From NCBI GenBank assembly GCA_964531095.1, contig CAZHED010000014.1, positions 49,981 to 113,980 of the forward strand: a stretch of 64,000 bases of DNA, written 5' to 3'. Shown in pieces: positions 62,459 through 64,000 of the stretch; the stretch's first letter is position 1; every line of letters begins with the position of its first letter. Source of the DNA: Palsa-1150 sp964531095. GTDB taxonomy: Bacteria; Myxococcota_A; Polyangia; Polyangiales; Polyangiaceae. The position numbers and the translations under genes are program-made. The notes under the pieces are model-generated. The model saw nothing but the letters and a program-made list of their open reading frames with translations, ran no database searches and was not told the DNA's origin.

Positions 62459-63742
62459 CGTTTGCTCCACCGGGGCTGGTTTAGGCTTTCGGCGCAGCGG
62501 GCCCGTGATCAGGCGCGCGCCGCGATCGTACGACAGAAACGACCAGGCCCACTGAAAGACGACGATCGCCCGATTGCGAAATCCGACGAGGAAGAGAACG
62601 TGGAGGGTGAGCCACGCAAGCCAGGCGATCGGTCCCGAGAGCCTGATTGTGCCGAGGTTGGCGACGGCCGCGGACCGGCCGATGGTCGCGAGCGAGCCCC
62701 GGTCTTTGTACCGAAAGGGCAAGGTCGGCTCGCCCCGCACCGCTCGCAAGACGTTGCGAGCGGCGTGGCGGCCCTGCTGCATCGCCGCGGGGGCGACCGC
62801 GGGCACCGGCGAGCCGTCTTGAGCCAGCGAGGCGAGGTCGCCGACCACGAACACGTCCGAGTGGCCGGGGATGGCCAGATCGGGCCCGACGACAACCCGG
62901 CCAGCGCGATCCAGCGGAACGCCCAGCGCTCGGCCGAAGCCGGAGCCCGCCACGCCGGCGGCCCAGAGCACGGTCCGCGTCGCAATGAAGTCTTCGCCGA
63001 CCCGCACCCCCTCGGCGTCTATAGACGTGACCTTCTGCCCGGTGCGAACGTCGACGCCGAGCTCCACGAGCTGACGCCGCGCCTTCTCGGACAGGGCGGG
63101 CGGATAGGGTGGTAGGACGCGCGCGGAGCCCTCGAGCAAGATCACGCGGGCCTGCACGGGGTTGATCCGGCGAAAGTCGCGGGCCAGCGCGTAGCGCGCC
63201 ACTTCGCAGAGCGCACCGGACAGCTCGACCCCCGTCGGGCCGCCGCCGACGACGACGAAGGTCAGCCAGGCGCCGCGTCGCGAGGGATCTCGCTCGCGCT
63301 CCGCGAACTCGAACGCCGAAAGGACGCGACGGCGGATCTCGAGGGCGTCGCCAATGCTTTTCAGCCCCGGAGCATAGGGCGCCCAGTCGTCTTTTCCGTA
63401 GTACGAGTGCCTGGCTCCGGTCGCGACGATCAGCTTGTCGTACGCAATCGTTCCGGCGTCGTGGATCACGACTTTCGCGTGAAGATCCACTGCCGTAGCC
63501 TCAGCGAGAAGCACCTCCACGTTGCTCTGACGGCGCAGAATCCGCCGGATGGGGATGGCAATGTCGCTCGGGTTGAGCGCCGCGGTGGCCACCTGGTAGA
63601 GAAGCGGCTGAAATAGATGGTGGTTGCGGCGGTCGAGGAGCGTGACCGTCACAGGCGCGCCGGCGAGCCCTCGGGCGGCGTTGAGTCCGCCGAACCCGCC
63701 GCCGACAATGACCACCCGCGACAACCCATCGCCCTCGCTCAC
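62456..63742 (-). CDS. Type II NADH dehydrogenase-like FAD oxidoreductase
   Basis: Predicted 428 residues from GTG 63742. The FAD loop is VVIVGGGFGGLNAARGLA, followed by LDRRNHHLFQPLLYQVATAA (NDH-2 signature) and the ATG motif VATGARHSYYG. The NADH loop is FVVVGGGPTGVELSGAL and the C-terminal FAD motif DVFVVGDLASL. Near the C-terminus a hydrophobic segment (IAWLAWLTLHVLFLVGF) provides the membrane contact typical of NDH-2. It oxidises NADH and reduces quinone without proton pumping. Confidence 0.9.
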   Translation of the reverse strand: MSEGDGLSRVVIVGGGFGGLNAARGLAGAPVTVTLLDRRNHHLFQPLLYQVATAALNPSDIAIPIRRILRRQSNVEVLLAEATAVDLHAKVVIHDAGTIAYDKLIVATGARHSYYGKDDWAPYAPGLKSIGDALEIRRRVLSAFEFAERERDPSRRGAWLTFVVVGGGPTGVELSGALCEVARYALARDFRRINPVQARVILLEGSARVLPPYPPALSEKARRQLVELGVDVRTGQKVTSIDAEGVRVGEDFIATRTVLWAAGVAGSGFGRALGVPLDRAGRVVVGPDLAIPGHSDVFVVGDLASLAQDGSPVPAVAPAAMQQGRHAARNVLRAVRGEPTLPFRYKDRGSLATIGRSAAVANLGTIRLSGPIAWLAWLTLHVLFLVGFRNRAIVVFQWAWSFLSYDRGARLITGPLRRKPKPAPVEQT

Positions 63743-64000
63743 GGCAAGCCTTGCCTTCCCGCCTCGTGCCAGCGTTGGAGAGGGAGCTTGCCAGGCTGCC
63801 CATTGCGGGGCCGCCGCGGTGGAATTGCCGCGCCGTGTCTTCTTCGTTTCGGTCGTTGACGGAGTCGGACGCGACGGCGCGTGAAGTAGGTTTCCGTCGA
63901 CTCTCGCCTGGCGCGCCCACCAAGCGGTCAGGGGCCGAATACCAAGACCGCAAACGAGTAGCTCGGTAGGGAGTACACCGGGCTGGGCGCGGTGTTGCTC

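Noticed and set aside
63743..64000. A further gene at the right edge
   Set aside because: Open frames exist on both strands but none has a start site or domain.

Overview
GC-rich bacterial DNA, most likely from a myxobacterium (Myxococcota, probably the Polyangia/Sorangiineae side). The signs are a MYXO-CTERM sorting tail (38233-39150, and a likely second one at the end of the S8 protease), an AgmX/PglI-type C-terminal domain, several Ser/Thr kinases with a transmembrane segment and Pro/Ala-rich tail, many Asp/Cys-rich lipoproteins, and very long open frames on both strands. No phage, transposase or CRISPR was seen.

Layout. 1-3.7 kb (+): a pseudokinase, a TPR/PEGA-like exported protein and a Cys-rich lipoprotein, translationally linked. 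3.9-10.3 kb (+): two large lipoproteins with TolB-like propeller signatures and c-type heme motifs around a HEAT-repeat protein. 10.7-19.6 kb (+): OmpA-like lipoprotein, a broken Asn/Val-repeat gene, rhomboid protease, M1 aminopeptidase fused to HEAT repeats, enoyl-CoA hydratase, AgmX/PglI-like lipoprotein, acyl-CoA carboxylase beta subunit, Ser/Thr kinase. 19.7-25.9 kb (+): S8 protease, Gfo/Idh/MocA oxidoreductase, then FtsE-FtsX-EnvC-like, the divisome switch that controls septal murein hydrolases.

26-35.9 kb: a second lipoprotein-kinase-TPR/PEGA module (-), an FGGY kinase with a LeuA/HMGL-like aldolase (-) and a divergent LuxR-type regulator (+), then another propeller/heme lipoprotein (-). 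36-46 kb is accessory: tRNA-Arg(CCG), Cys-rich lipoproteins, CobB sirtuin, GNAT, methyltransferase, DHFR-like and DUF4336-like genes. Between them lie gene fragments (M13 peptidase twice, a VOC tail), two pairs of dispersed direct repeats and a striking 25-unit, 21-bp tandem array at 44899-45423.

45.6-64 kb: PPK2, aldo/keto reductase, a three-gene glycan/lipid set (GT2, methyltransferase, GT39-like), MASE1 histidine kinase, cyclophilin, a complete BMP-type nucleoside/sugar ABC transporter (binding protein, two permeases, double ATPase), a knottin-like small lipoprotein, a 2OG-Fe(II) oxygenase, a DNA methyltransferase remnant, an H-type lectin, phosphofructokinase and a type II NADH dehydrogenase-like flavoprotein. 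I saw no gene in the last 258 bases.

The strongest candidates for something undescribed are the 21-bp array, the twice-occurring kinase / TPR-PEGA / Cys-rich lipoprotein module, and the S8 protease frame that has no stop and runs into ftsE.
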